NCBI GenBank assembly: GCA_037143575.1
Contig: JBAWYM010000018.1
Span: 1-30,685, forward strand
DNA from: JBAWYM01 sp037143575
GTDB lineage: Bacteria > Patescibacteriota > Gracilibacteria > Peribacterales > Peribacteraceae
Direction: 5' to 3'
DNA length: 30,685 nt
Part shown: piece after piece, positions 1 through 7,947 of the stretch
How the letters are laid out: every line of letters begins with the position of its first letter
How positions within the stretch are numbered: position 1 is the stretch's first letter
The notes under the pieces: generated by a model
What the model was told of the DNA's origin: nothing
Seen by the model: only the letters and a program-made list of their open reading frames with translations
Databases searched by the model: none
Program-made: the position numbers and the translations under genes

Positions 1-226
1 CCTGTGTTCAAGCCCGGAGCCGCAGCGCAGGGCGGGACACAGGGTTATTCACTGAGTCTTTTCAGATGTTTCATAGAGGATCGGAAAACCGGTAGCGTGT
101 AGGTCGTCGCTTCCTTTCTTTACTTGAAGAAGGTGGGGCAGAGTGTGATCTGGCCCGCAGAGAGCGGAGAAATGAAATGTGTACATACTCCTTTACGTCG
201 AGCATGGTCTCTGGGAGAGTGGAAGT
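1..226. other. Left-edge spacer, no gene recognised
   Basis: No convincing coding sequence or RNA gene is visible. Positions 1-43 can fold into a bulged hairpin (CCTGTGT at 1-7 against ACACAGG at 37-43, with a CCCG/CGGG inner pair). The stretch could be the end of a transcript entering from outside the window, but no T-run follows the hairpin, so I do not call a terminator. Confidence 0.3.
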
Positions 227-553
227 ATGAGTCAGCATCTACCAGAAATTCAGGTTCTACACTTCAAGGTGAACACACGTGATGCGGAAAGGCCTCCAGC
301 GGGAGCAAGGGACGTAGTCATGAATTATGTCTTCCGGTCCATTCGGCCATGGATGAATCGTCTTAAGAATCCGATTTCCGTTCATCATGTTGACCACACC
401 ATGGAAATCAGCGTTCAAGTTCTTGCGTCTAATGCCTCAAGAATTCGAGTTGAACTCGAATCTCTTCTTTCTGGATACGGGACGATTTCAGTGAATGAGT
501 ATGGCCATGATCAATCTCCGTGGTCGTTTGGTCATAATCGAAGTCGGAGCTAA
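227..553 (+). CDS. Small hypothetical protein (108 aa)
   Basis: This is an open frame with normal amino-acid composition and no transmembrane segment or signal peptide. I do not recognise the family. The frame stays open upstream to a GTG at 179, but the ATG at 227 is preferred because the extra 16 residues look like read-through of a spacer. The middle of the protein alternates hydrophobic and charged residues (HVDHTMEISVQVLASNASRI), suggesting a small alpha/beta fold. There is no clear ribosome binding site. It stands alone on the plus strand, followed by a repeat-rich spacer. It could be a genuine orphan gene or a chance ORF. Confidence 0.4.
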   Translation: MSQHLPEIQVLHFKVNTRDAERPPAGARDVVMNYVFRSIRPWMNRLKNPISVHHVDHTMEISVQVLASNASRIRVELESLLSGYGTISVNEYGHDQSPWSFGHNRSRS

Positions 554-1198
554 TTTGGTTTAACTGATTATCAAGGGTTTAATTGTTTGTTCATTCTTGA
601 TAGTAATTCTGAAATTTCTAGTCTTATTGTGATATAAAGTTTCGGTTTAAGCAGATTTTCTCCACGATCGTCCAGATCTGATCGTCATCCATGTCGCTCT
701 TGATGAGGGAATCGTTGCGATATTCATGCAGTCTTCATGAGGAGGTTTTATCCTGAAACTCTCGGTCTTTTCTTCGGTGGTAGAATATGGATGATTGATG
801 TTGTTGTTCAGCCCGCGCGAAGCCCTTCGTCTCGGCTCCCATTCGATGGGCTCCCATTCGACAAGCTCAGGATAAACAGGACAGGCAGGACAGGCATCGC
901 GCTCTGGTGAAGGGGGTGAAGACGGTGACGGTGGTGTGCGAGAAGATGAAGTAGGTGTTTCGGGTGCAAGCAAATTTTTCACAGTGAGCTAGCCTGTCCT
1001 GAGCCGGGACGAAGGATCGAACTGCGACAAATTTGCGATTCTAAAAAAAGTGCCATGGTTCGTTCCTCGATGCGGCTCGGAATGACATGGCTCATTATGA
1101 CATGATGACATGTTTGGCTTTGTAAAGACCAGAATGTCATCCTGAGCGGAGTCGAAGGATGATTCAACGGTGAAGCTCTTTACCCATCTCGAACCTCA
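554..1198. other. 645-bp spacer rich in dispersed repeats
   Basis: Positions 554-650 are A+T-rich. From about 780 onward the sequence is a mosaic of short repeats found in many unrelated metagenomic genomes: words such as TTCGACAAGCTCAGGA (858-873), GTCATCCTGAGCGG near 1136, and ACATGATGACATG near 1100. Open frames here translate into the low-complexity peptides typical of such repeats and are not called as genes. A 28-bp element at 992-1019 recurs twice elsewhere in the window in reverse orientation. Confidence 0.6.
992..1019 (-). repeat. 28-bp dispersed element, copy 1
   Basis: The reverse complement of this stretch is identical to 19614-19641 and differs by one base from 21178-21205. In the two later copies it sits inside the loop of a REP-type hairpin; here it stands without the flanking REP arms. 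Confidence 0.8.
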
Positions 1199-2299
1199 TC
1201 ACAAGCATTTCCCCTGTCCTCCCGCTGCGGTATTGCAGCGACCGGCGCAGAGAGCATCGGCGAGCGCTTTCAGCTGCAGTGGTGGGAGGCATTTTCCTGC
1301 TGGGGCTTTGGCGATTCCTGTGGAATTGTCTTCGCATCTGTACTGTCCGGAGCTGAACTTGCTTGCCTTTATCTGTAGTTGGTTGCAAATCGCTGTGGGG
1401 GCAGTATCGATGCCGAAAGTCTGCACACCACATTTGCAAGCCTTTTGCGTGTTCTCCTGCACATTGGTTGTTGCCGTCGGGCAGGAGCTGCAGAGATCCG
1501 TCGCTTTCTTCTGCAAATCAGCATACGGGAGGCAGATCATTTTTCCATTGGCATCCTTGGGAACGTTGTACGTGCCCTGTGTTCCGTTGCTACACGAGTA
1601 GTTCATCACCGTAGCCGTCTGTATCAACGGACAAATATCCTTCGAGACATTTATCGGTGATGCGGTCCCTGTGCACGTCTTCTGCATTCCATTCGGATAA
1701 TCGGCAGATGTGCCGATACGACATTTTCGTTTCCCGTAGCAGAAGTTTTGGAGCCTTAGCCTGATATTTTCGGCGGATGTGCATCCATCGTTTGAGGTAA
1801 AGGACACGGGTTCTCCGGTACTGCATACAGCGCTTCCATTGAGGTACAGTGCGCCACACATTGCGTGATTGAGCTGTGTGCTGGAGACGCCCACCGTTGT
1901 GCAGACTTCCGGATATCCGCATGCCGATTTGGCACAAGCGGCTGCACCGAGGGCTCGGAATTCACTATCCGAAAGACAAAGGCTCACACTCGTGGGAGTG
2001 GGCTTGTACTCCAGGGTGATCTGCTGGCCGTTCTCACAGATGACATCGGTTTTTCGATTTCCCTTGGTGCACCGGTTATCCCACCCCGGTGTCCCCATAA
2101 GCTTCACCATGTTGCACGGTCGCGTGGTGGATGGGGAAGACGCAGTGGTCGCTGCCGCGAGGATACGTTCATTCGCCGCAGCCGGTGGCTGAAGGAGCGA
2201 TGCAGCGGAAGGAGCGGAGCCCCCGTACATTCTGATGGACATCGTGATGGCCAGGACACCGAGGGACACTATGGAGACGCTGATGGCTGTGGAGCGCAT
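1199..2299 (-). CDS. Secreted or membrane-anchored Cys-rich protein (366 aa)
   Basis: The protein has 26 cysteines and an N-terminal hydrophobic segment (about residues 5-21) that serves as a signal peptide or uncleaved anchor, followed by an Ala/Pro/Ser/Thr-rich linker to about residue 60. The rest should lie outside the membrane with many disulfides. The C-terminal half contains a duplicated module: residues about 234-273 and 320-355 share the pattern Y-x-C, then G, then K-x(0-2)-C-L-P, then A-x-x-L-C-x-x-C. I recognise no named domain. The ATG at 2297-2299 is the only sensible start, and no Shine-Dalgarno motif precedes it. The function is unknown; a cell-surface or adhesion role is only a guess from architecture. 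Confidence 0.75.
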   Translation of the reverse strand: MRSTAISVSIVSLGVLAITMSIRMYGGSAPSAASLLQPPAAANERILAAATTASSPSTTRPCNMVKLMGTPGWDNRCTKGNRKTDVICENGQQITLEYKPTPTSVSLCLSDSEFRALGAAACAKSACGYPEVCTTVGVSSTQLNHAMCGALYLNGSAVCSTGEPVSFTSNDGCTSAENIRLRLQNFCYGKRKCRIGTSADYPNGMQKTCTGTASPINVSKDICPLIQTATVMNYSCSNGTQGTYNVPKDANGKMICLPYADLQKKATDLCSSCPTATTNVQENTQKACKCGVQTFGIDTAPTAICNQLQIKASKFSSGQYRCEDNSTGIAKAPAGKCLPPLQLKALADALCAGRCNTAAGGQGKCL

Positions 2300-2408
2300 A
2301 GATGATGGGGAATGATGGGAGACACGATACCAGTCGGATTGTTTTTAAGAGGAAGATCATTGTGAGGCCTCGGATACGTTCCGCAGAAATACTTTTCAGG
2401 CCTTCTCG

Positions 2409-2453
2409 CCCCGCGAAGCCCCGCGTAACGAAGTGAAGTGGGGCGAAGTGGGG
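2409..2453. repeat. GC-rich inverted repeat between two minus-strand genes
   Basis: CCCCGCGAAGCCCC-type sequence on the left opposes GGGGCGAAGTGGGG on the right across a short loop. It lies just downstream of the aquaporin-family gene and may help end or stabilise its transcript. No T-run is evident, so it is recorded as a hairpin only. Confidence 0.45.
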
Positions 2454-2463
2454 TCCAAGCCTT

Positions 2464-3063
2464 TCAAGCTTCCGACTTCGCCATCCACTGGAAGAGCTGC
2501 GCGCCGAGCACTGCCCCCACGATCGGGCCGAGGATGTAGCCGAAGGAGAGCGAGCGGATCCCTATTGCCACGGCTGGATTCAGCACACCGTTACTTCCGA
2601 GGCTCGCGACGAGAATCCCGAGGAGGAGCGAAGTGCCCACCACGAATCCGCTGACGGCCTTGTGGACTTTATCTGAAGCGACTGCACTCACGCCGAAGAC
2701 GAAGAGCAGTGTGCCGACGCCTTCGGCGATGACCACGGGGAAGCTCTCCGCTGCCGTCACGATGGGGGCACCGATCTGCTTGAGGAAGAGGAACTGGGCG
2801 ATCACAGCTCCGATCAGCTGCGCGGCGATGTACAGCGCCACCTCCATTCCTTTGATTTTCTGAATACTCCAGAGCCCGATGGTCACGGCGGGGTTCACAT
2901 GCGCACCGCTGATGCCGCCGATTGCGTAGACGAGGAACATGAGGGTGAGACCGGCGATGAAGGGCGTTGGGCTGGCCTGATGCAGGGAGCCGAGGACAGC
3001 GTAGGTGAGGACGCCCGTGCCGAAGCATTCTGCTGCGTACCGGCGCCAGTGCATGGTTTCCAT
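2464..3063 (-). CDS. Aquaporin/MIP-family channel with altered second NPA box
   Basis: The 199-residue membrane protein shows the two half-helix signatures of the major intrinsic protein family: GAHVNPAVTIG (Asn57-Pro58-Ala59) and GVLNPAVAIG (Asn162-Pro163-Ala164). About six hydrophobic segments are arranged as two similar halves. Family members move water, glycerol or small neutral solutes across the inner membrane. Canonical aquaporins and GlpF have Arg directly after the second NPA, forming the selectivity filter; here that position is Val165 and the nearest Arg is at 170. The protein is shorter than typical members (about 230-280 aa). Met1 is used; an alternative Met lies at residue 4. 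The gene stands alone between unrelated genes, so the substrate cannot be inferred from context. Confidence 0.85.
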   Translation of the reverse strand: METMHWRRYAAECFGTGVLTYAVLGSLHQASPTPFIAGLTLMFLVYAIGGISGAHVNPAVTIGLWSIQKIKGMEVALYIAAQLIGAVIAQFLFLKQIGAPIVTAAESFPVVIAEGVGTLLFVFGVSAVASDKVHKAVSGFVVGTSLLLGILVASLGSNGVLNPAVAIGIRSLSFGYILGPIVGAVLGAQLFQWMAKSEA

Positions 3064-3252
3064 AGGGGGTGGGGGAAGTTGCTCAAGATGCTACGCAGGA
3101 AGCGGGAAGGGGACAATTGCGGGGAGGGGAGAATGTGTTTTGTGATTTTCTTCGATTATGCGCCGATTAGGAAAATATCTGATTCAGGTGATATTTCGAA
3201 AGGACTCTGAAGAGAGCGTAGTTTGAATCCTTTAGGAGGATTTAGAGTGAGA

Positions 3253-4122
3253 TTACAGTTTCAAATCAATCTCCGTCAGAATGCCGTAGCCGTCTCTCTC
3301 GCCGACGAACACCAGTGCGCCGTTATCGAAGACGCGAAGCTGCGTTGACGGCATGGAGCAGCAGGATTCCGTTCGTATGGCATCGAAAGCGGGGGAGACA
3401 GGTTTGCCATCAAAGTAGATGAATTCTTTGCCATCTTTTGTGCCGACGAACCCGATCTTTCCCCGATACGTAAAGATCGAATGTGAACCGTCCATGCCGT
3501 AGCGTTGATTGAAGAACACGCCATCGTAAAAGAGGTCAGATGTTGTCGTGGGCTGCACCTCTCCCGGCACAGGTGGCTTGATCGAACGGGTGAATGTCAC
3601 TGCAGGCTTCTCATTGATGATCTCCACTCTGTGAACCACGCCATCGGGGCCGTAAGACATAGGCGCGGAGAAGAGCTCCTTCTCTCCATCGAAGACGGAC
3701 CAGTGTGAGTTGTATTTGTACCAAAGTTGGTCATCGCTTGATTTCGTACGATCGACACTTGCTGCAAGGATGATCCGTTCACCGGTGCTATGGAACAGCT
3801 GGCACATACCCGGGCAGAGCGATGACTGGGCAGGGCAGTGGGCGATGCTGGTGCAGTATGTATCGAGAGATGCTTGAGTTTCTGCGGCTGAAAAGAGTTT
3901 TGTGCTGATATGTGCCTGAATGGAATCCGTCGTCATCCACCCATACACATCCGTTGGTAGCTCTCGTCCCCGTTTGGCCAGTAGATTCGCATGAGCAAAT
4001 GCTTCGTCCTGTCCTAGGTAGGAGAACTCAGGATTTTTCGATAGCAGGATCTCGGTGTATGGCTTTGGGGCCGAGGTGCAGGCGGCGAGGGTGAGTGCTA
4101 AAAGGAGAAGGAGTTTCTTCAT
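3253..4122 (-). CDS. Lipoprotein, tandem paralogue B (289 aa)
   Basis: The N-terminus is a textbook lipoprotein signal: MKK, a hydrophobic run, then lipobox LAAC with Cys15 as the predicted lipidation site. The mature protein should be anchored on the outer face of the membrane. The rest is rich in beta-strand-like repeats (YRGKIGFVG, KEFIYFDGKPVS, FDNGALVFVGERDGYGIL) reminiscent of propeller or KWG-like blades, though I cannot assign a family. It lies 19 bp downstream of a close paralogue on the same strand, so the two are probably co-transcribed. The N-terminal 20 and C-terminal 100 residues are most alike between the copies; the middle, with several Cys and Pro, has diverged. Function unknown. 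Confidence 0.8.
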   Translation of the reverse strand: MKKLLLLLALTLAACTSAPKPYTEILLSKNPEFSYLGQDEAFAHANLLAKRGRELPTDVYGWMTTDSIQAHISTKLFSAAETQASLDTYCTSIAHCPAQSSLCPGMCQLFHSTGERIILAASVDRTKSSDDQLWYKYNSHWSVFDGEKELFSAPMSYGPDGVVHRVEIINEKPAVTFTRSIKPPVPGEVQPTTTSDLFYDGVFFNQRYGMDGSHSIFTYRGKIGFVGTKDGKEFIYFDGKPVSPAFDAIRTESCCSMPSTQLRVFDNGALVFVGERDGYGILTEIDLKL

Positions 4123-4141
4123 AGAGAGGACAATGGGAAGC

Positions 4142-4984
4142 TCATGGATTGGTAGCAGTATTCAGATCAATCTCCGTCAGAATGCCGTAGCCTTCTCTCT
4201 CGCCGACGAAGACCAGTGCGCCGTTGTCGAAAACGTGAAGCTCCGTCATCGGAGCTGCACAGCAGGCACTGGTTCGGATGACATTGAAGGCCTTGGAAAC
4301 TGGTTTGCCATCGAAGTACACATACTCCTTGCCGCCTTTCCTCCCGATGAACCCGATCTTTCCTCTATAGGTGAATACGGCATGAGAGCCATCAACCCCG
4401 AAATGTTCATCGAAGAAAGTACCATTGTAGAAAACATCGAATGTTGTCTTCGGGAGCTCCTTGTCTGATGCCGGAAGCTCCAGAGCCCGCCGAAAGGAAA
4501 CTGCAGGTTTTCCTTCTACTAAATCCACCCTCTGAATTGGTCCGTCTGATCCAAACTCCATCGGCGCAGAGAATAACTTTCTCTTTCCCTCATAAAATGA
4601 GAATTGGTACTGGGTGATATCGCGGTACGAAAAGTCGCCATCGAATGCGGCGACGAAGCGTTTGGTGTCATCGTATACTTCACAGATGCATACCCAAGAA
4701 TCATTGGTTGTACAGCGCGGAATGTACTGGTGGCAAAAATCTCTCTCTTGGCGCAAAGTACTGAGTTTCAGATCAGTCTTTTGCCATTCTCTCACTTGAT
4801 TGCTCGGTAATTCCTTGCCTTGTTTAGCGAGAAGATTCGCACCGGAAAATGTTTCCTCGTAAACGCCGTGCTTTTCCACGGAAGCGATCTCGTCGGCTTT
4901 GGAGAGACGGACCTCGGTGTAGGGCTTCGGCGACGTGGTGCAGGCGGTGAGGGTGAGAGCCAAGATGAGGATGAGTTTCTTCAT
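4142..4984 (-). CDS. Lipoprotein, tandem paralogue A (280 aa)
   Basis: This is the first gene of a two-gene tandem duplication. The lipoprotein signal MKKLILILALTLTAC ends at Cys15 (lipobox LTAC) and is followed by TTSPKPYTEV, nearly the same as its neighbour. The C-terminal block (FTYRGKIGFIG, YVYFDGKPVS, VFDNGALVFVGEREGYGI) matches the paralogue closely, with a conserved Cys-Cys pair just before it. Residues about 80-120 contain six Cys absent or shifted in the paralogue. It is predicted to be exported and membrane-tethered. No enzymatic motif is seen. The duplication with a diverging middle suggests binding of different ligands, which is inference only. Confidence 0.8.
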   Translation of the reverse strand: MKKLILILALTLTACTTSPKPYTEVRLSKADEIASVEKHGVYEETFSGANLLAKQGKELPSNQVREWQKTDLKLSTLRQERDFCHQYIPRCTTNDSWVCICEVYDDTKRFVAAFDGDFSYRDITQYQFSFYEGKRKLFSAPMEFGSDGPIQRVDLVEGKPAVSFRRALELPASDKELPKTTFDVFYNGTFFDEHFGVDGSHAVFTYRGKIGFIGRKGGKEYVYFDGKPVSKAFNVIRTSACCAAPMTELHVFDNGALVFVGEREGYGILTEIDLNTATNP

Positions 4985-5210
4985 GGGTGGGAGGCATGGT
5001 ACCCGACTTCACAGGGACCGGAAACCCGCTCTTCGGAGATCGGTTTGGCGCGAAGGCTTCACTGATACGGCTTCGCCTAAATAATCCTGAATCCTTATTT
5101 TAGCTTTTTCTCAGCTATAAGCCAAGATCATGGTGCGGCTACGCCGGTATATTCGAAATTATTGAATCAATTGAGTATATCATGAGCCTTTCCATTTTCT
5201 CGATCCTCAA

Positions 5211-7787
5211 TTATGTCTCCATCCTTCGAAAGAACCACACCTTCACCATTTGCACGAGGCATAGATACGTCAGCACCAGAGCTGCGAGGACGAGGAAGTA
5301 TGTTCCGGGGAGATGCAGGAATCCGAAAGCAGAAGCGAAGGGAGAGAAGGGAACTGCGAAGCCGACGAGGACGAGGAAGAGGGTCGAGAAGAGGAGGAGC
5401 GATGATGGCCAGCTCTGGAGGAAGGGGATCTTCTTCGTGCGGATGACGTAGATCACGAAGGTCTGCGTGAGGAGCGATTCCATAAACCAGCCGGTGTGAA
5501 ACTGCGCTTCCGACGCGTGGAATCCCCACAGGAGAATGCCGAAGGTGAGGAAGTCGAAGAGGGAACTGATGGGTCCGAAGACCAGCATGAAATGCTGGAT
5601 GGCACTGATGTCCCAGGCGTGGGGTTTGCGCAGCTCATCGTGATCGATGTGGTCGGTGGGGATCGCGAGCTGCGAGAGGTCGTAGAGGAAGTTATTGAGG
5701 AGGATCTGGATCGGGAGCATCGGCAAAAATGGCAGAAAGAGGCTGGCCCCCGTCATGCTCAGCATGTTGCCGAAGTTACTACTCGTGCCCATCCGGATGT
5801 ACTTGAGGATATTGCCGAAGATGCGACGTCCTTCCAGCACGCCATCGCGCAGGACCATCAGGTTCTTCTGGAGCAGGATCAGGTCTGCGGATTCCTTGGC
5901 GATGTCCACGGCGTTATTCACAGAGATGCCCACATCGGCGGCCTTGAGCGCTGGCGCATCGTTGATCCCGTCGCCGAGAAATCCGACCGTGTGTTTGCCA
6001 CCACGGATCGCGGTGATGATGCGCTCCTTCTGCATCGGATCGAGACGGGCGAAGACGGACGTCGTTTTCACGAGTCTCTGGAGTACCGCTTCCGGCATGG
6101 TCTTCATCTGCTCTCCGGTAACGATCGTCGCTACGTTCAATCCCACATCCGCACAGATTTTCCGTGCGACGATATCGTTGTCTCCGGTGAGAACCTTCAC
6201 TTCCACCCCGAGACGCCGCAGAGCTTCGATGGTCTCGCGGGCAGAGGGCTTGGGCGGGTCCAGGAAGGCGAGGTAGCCACGCAGGATCAGTCCTTCTTCA
6301 TCTTTCTTCTCGAACACACGCTTGCTCGTCGCCTCGTCTCTGTAGGCGACGGCGATGACGCGGAAGCCATCGGCGCTCAGACGGTCGTACTCCTCCCTGA
6401 GGAAGCTCATGTTCTCCGGTTCGATGGGGAGGATCTTCCCCAGCAGTTTGTAGTGCGTGCAGCGGCGGTAGATTTCCTCCGGTGCACCCTTAGCGATCAG
6501 GCGATGCCGTCCGTTGATTGCGACGACGACCGACATGATCTTTCGCTCGAAGTCGAAGGGGATTTCGTCCACTTTGTGAATATCTTTGAGTGCTATTCCG
6601 CCGTGTTCCAAAATGGTCCGGTCGATGAGGCCCTTCAGTCCCGTCTGGAAGAAGCTGTTGATGTACGAGTAGCGCAGGACGGTGTCATCCTCCTTTCCCT
6701 GCACGTCGCAATACCGTTCCAGTACCACTTTATCCAGTGTAAGTGTCCCGGTTTTGTCGGTGCACAGCACATCCATCGATCCGAAGTTCTGAATGGAATT
6801 TAAGTGCTTCACGATCACTTTCTTCTTCGCCAGAGCAATCGCTCCCTTGGAGAGATTCATCGCGATGACCATCGGGAGCATCTCGGGCGTGAGGCCCACG
6901 GCGACTGCGAGCGAGAAGAGGAATGCCTCCAGGAGATTGCCGTGGTGATAGGCGTTGATAGCGAAGATGACGATGACGAGGACGGCCATGGCGCGGAGCA
7001 TCAGCCACGTGAGGTCGCGGATGCCACGGTCGAAGCCAGTTTGCACGACGCCGGTAGCTAGGCGCTTGGAGATTTCGCCGAACTGCGTCTTCACTCCCGT
7101 CCGGATGACGAGGCAGAGCGCCGTTCCGCTCACCACACTCGATCCCATGAAGGCGATATTGGTCAGCCCAGTGAGACTGTCATGTTTTCCGGTGGTGAGG
7201 GTTGCATGCTTTTCCGCCGGAAAGGATTCTCCGGTGAGCGATGACTGATTGATGAACAGATCTTTACTCTGCAGGATGCGCAGATCCGCGGGGATCATAT
7301 CTCCAGCGAGGAGATCAACGATGTCGCCCGGGACGATCTCGCGGAGCTTCACCTCGCGGCTTTTCCCGTTGCGCCAGACCGTTGCCGTCGTCCGCACCAT
7401 TTCGCTGAGCTTGTCCGCTTCCCGCCCGGCTCGTTCTTCCTGAATGAAGGAGAGAAGCACACTGATGACGGCCATCGCCGCGACGAATCCTGCACTGATG
7501 AGATCTCCCATGATCGTCGAGATTGTCGCGATCGTGAGGAGCACGATGACCAGCGGGTTCACGAATTTGAGCGCGAGCCGCAGGAAGAAGTGTGCCCGCT
7601 TGTGTTCGGCCAGCACATTCGGTCCTTCGGTGAGGAGCCGTTTGCCGGCTTCATGATCAGTCAAACCTCCCATGGAGGATGCGTATTCTCGGAGAATGGC
7701 TTCGGGTGTTTGCAGAGCGAGAACGTCGTACTCCGGCGTATGTGCGGGTTCAGACAAGAGCGCAGAAGGGGAGCGGCGAGCGTGCAT
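5211..7787 (-). CDS. mgtA: MgtA-type magnesium-transporting P-type ATPase
   Basis: The protein closely follows E. coli MgtA along its length (P-type ATPase class IIIB, ATP-driven Mg2+ import). In 858-aa numbering: actuator motif LTGES at about 184-188; the M4 motif VGLTPEMLP near 297-305; phosphorylation site DKTGTLT with catalytic Asp344; nucleotide-binding KGAP near 433; and hinge GDGINDAP at about 605-612. Further transmembrane helices close the C-terminus. The frame extends to an ATG at 7890-7892, but those first residues are encoded by a REP-like hairpin (7875-7890) and a heptanucleotide array, so the internal ATG at 7785-7787 is the likelier start. No MgtC or regulator gene is adjacent. 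The neighbouring MFS gene lies upstream on the same strand. Confidence 0.93.
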   Translation of the reverse strand: MHARRSPSALLSEPAHTPEYDVLALQTPEAILREYASSMGGLTDHEAGKRLLTEGPNVLAEHKRAHFFLRLALKFVNPLVIVLLTIATISTIMGDLISAGFVAAMAVISVLLSFIQEERAGREADKLSEMVRTTATVWRNGKSREVKLREIVPGDIVDLLAGDMIPADLRILQSKDLFINQSSLTGESFPAEKHATLTTGKHDSLTGLTNIAFMGSSVVSGTALCLVIRTGVKTQFGEISKRLATGVVQTGFDRGIRDLTWLMLRAMAVLVIVIFAINAYHHGNLLEAFLFSLAVAVGLTPEMLPMVIAMNLSKGAIALAKKKVIVKHLNSIQNFGSMDVLCTDKTGTLTLDKVVLERYCDVQGKEDDTVLRYSYINSFFQTGLKGLIDRTILEHGGIALKDIHKVDEIPFDFERKIMSVVVAINGRHRLIAKGAPEEIYRRCTHYKLLGKILPIEPENMSFLREEYDRLSADGFRVIAVAYRDEATSKRVFEKKDEEGLILRGYLAFLDPPKPSARETIEALRRLGVEVKVLTGDNDIVARKICADVGLNVATIVTGEQMKTMPEAVLQRLVKTTSVFARLDPMQKERIITAIRGGKHTVGFLGDGINDAPALKAADVGISVNNAVDIAKESADLILLQKNLMVLRDGVLEGRRIFGNILKYIRMGTSSNFGNMLSMTGASLFLPFLPMLPIQILLNNFLYDLSQLAIPTDHIDHDELRKPHAWDISAIQHFMLVFGPISSLFDFLTFGILLWGFHASEAQFHTGWFMESLLTQTFVIYVIRTKKIPFLQSWPSSLLLFSTLFLVLVGFAVPFSPFASAFGFLHLPGTYFLVLAALVLTYLCLVQMVKVWFFRRMET

Positions 7788-7814
7788 TCTGCGTAAGGGT
7801 AGCACGGATGGCGA

Positions 7815-7848
7815 GGGATTGGGGATTGGTGTATTAGGGATTGGGGAC
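7815..7848. repeat. Heptanucleotide array (GGGATTG-like)
   Basis: About five degenerate 7-bp units run head to tail (GGGATTG, GGGATTG, GTGTATT, AGGGATT, GGGGA). The array sits just upstream of the preferred mgtA start and resembles heptameric STRR repeats described in cyanobacteria. Confidence 0.7.
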
Positions 7849-7874
7849 GAAGGAACACTTTTTTCTTCTTGAGC

Positions 7875-7890
7875 GCGGGTTGCTACCCGC
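7875..7890. repeat. REP-like hairpin GCGGGT/ACCCGC
   Basis: GCGGGTTGCTACCCGC is a 6-bp perfect stem with a four-base loop, preceded by GAGC and followed by ATGA. The same flanked hairpin occurs twice at 9204-9254. It overlaps the spurious N-terminal extension of the mgtA frame. Confidence 0.75.
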
Positions 7891-7947
7891 ATGATGTGGA
7901 TGGCACAGTGAAAAACTGGAGGAGCGCGGACTGGATTTCCCTACTCC

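Noticed and set aside
1..43. Possible terminator or tRNA fragment at the left edge
   Set aside because: The hairpin has a bulge and no following T-run, and no T-loop or anticodon arm can be formed.
647..1167. Two minus-strand open frames in the first spacer
   Set aside because: Their peptides (for example HPSTPLRMTFWSLQ and YPELVEWEP) are translations of dispersed repeats common in metagenomic genomes, not conserved proteins.
5496..6803. 435-aa plus-strand open frame
   Set aside because: It is antisense to mgtA and its composition (Asp, Glu, Val, His rich) is that of a shadow frame of a GC-rich gene; the minus-strand product has all P-type ATPase motifs.
7788..7892. N-terminal extension of the mgtA frame
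   Set aside because: Encoded by a REP-like hairpin and a heptad array; MgtA homology begins only downstream of residue 36.
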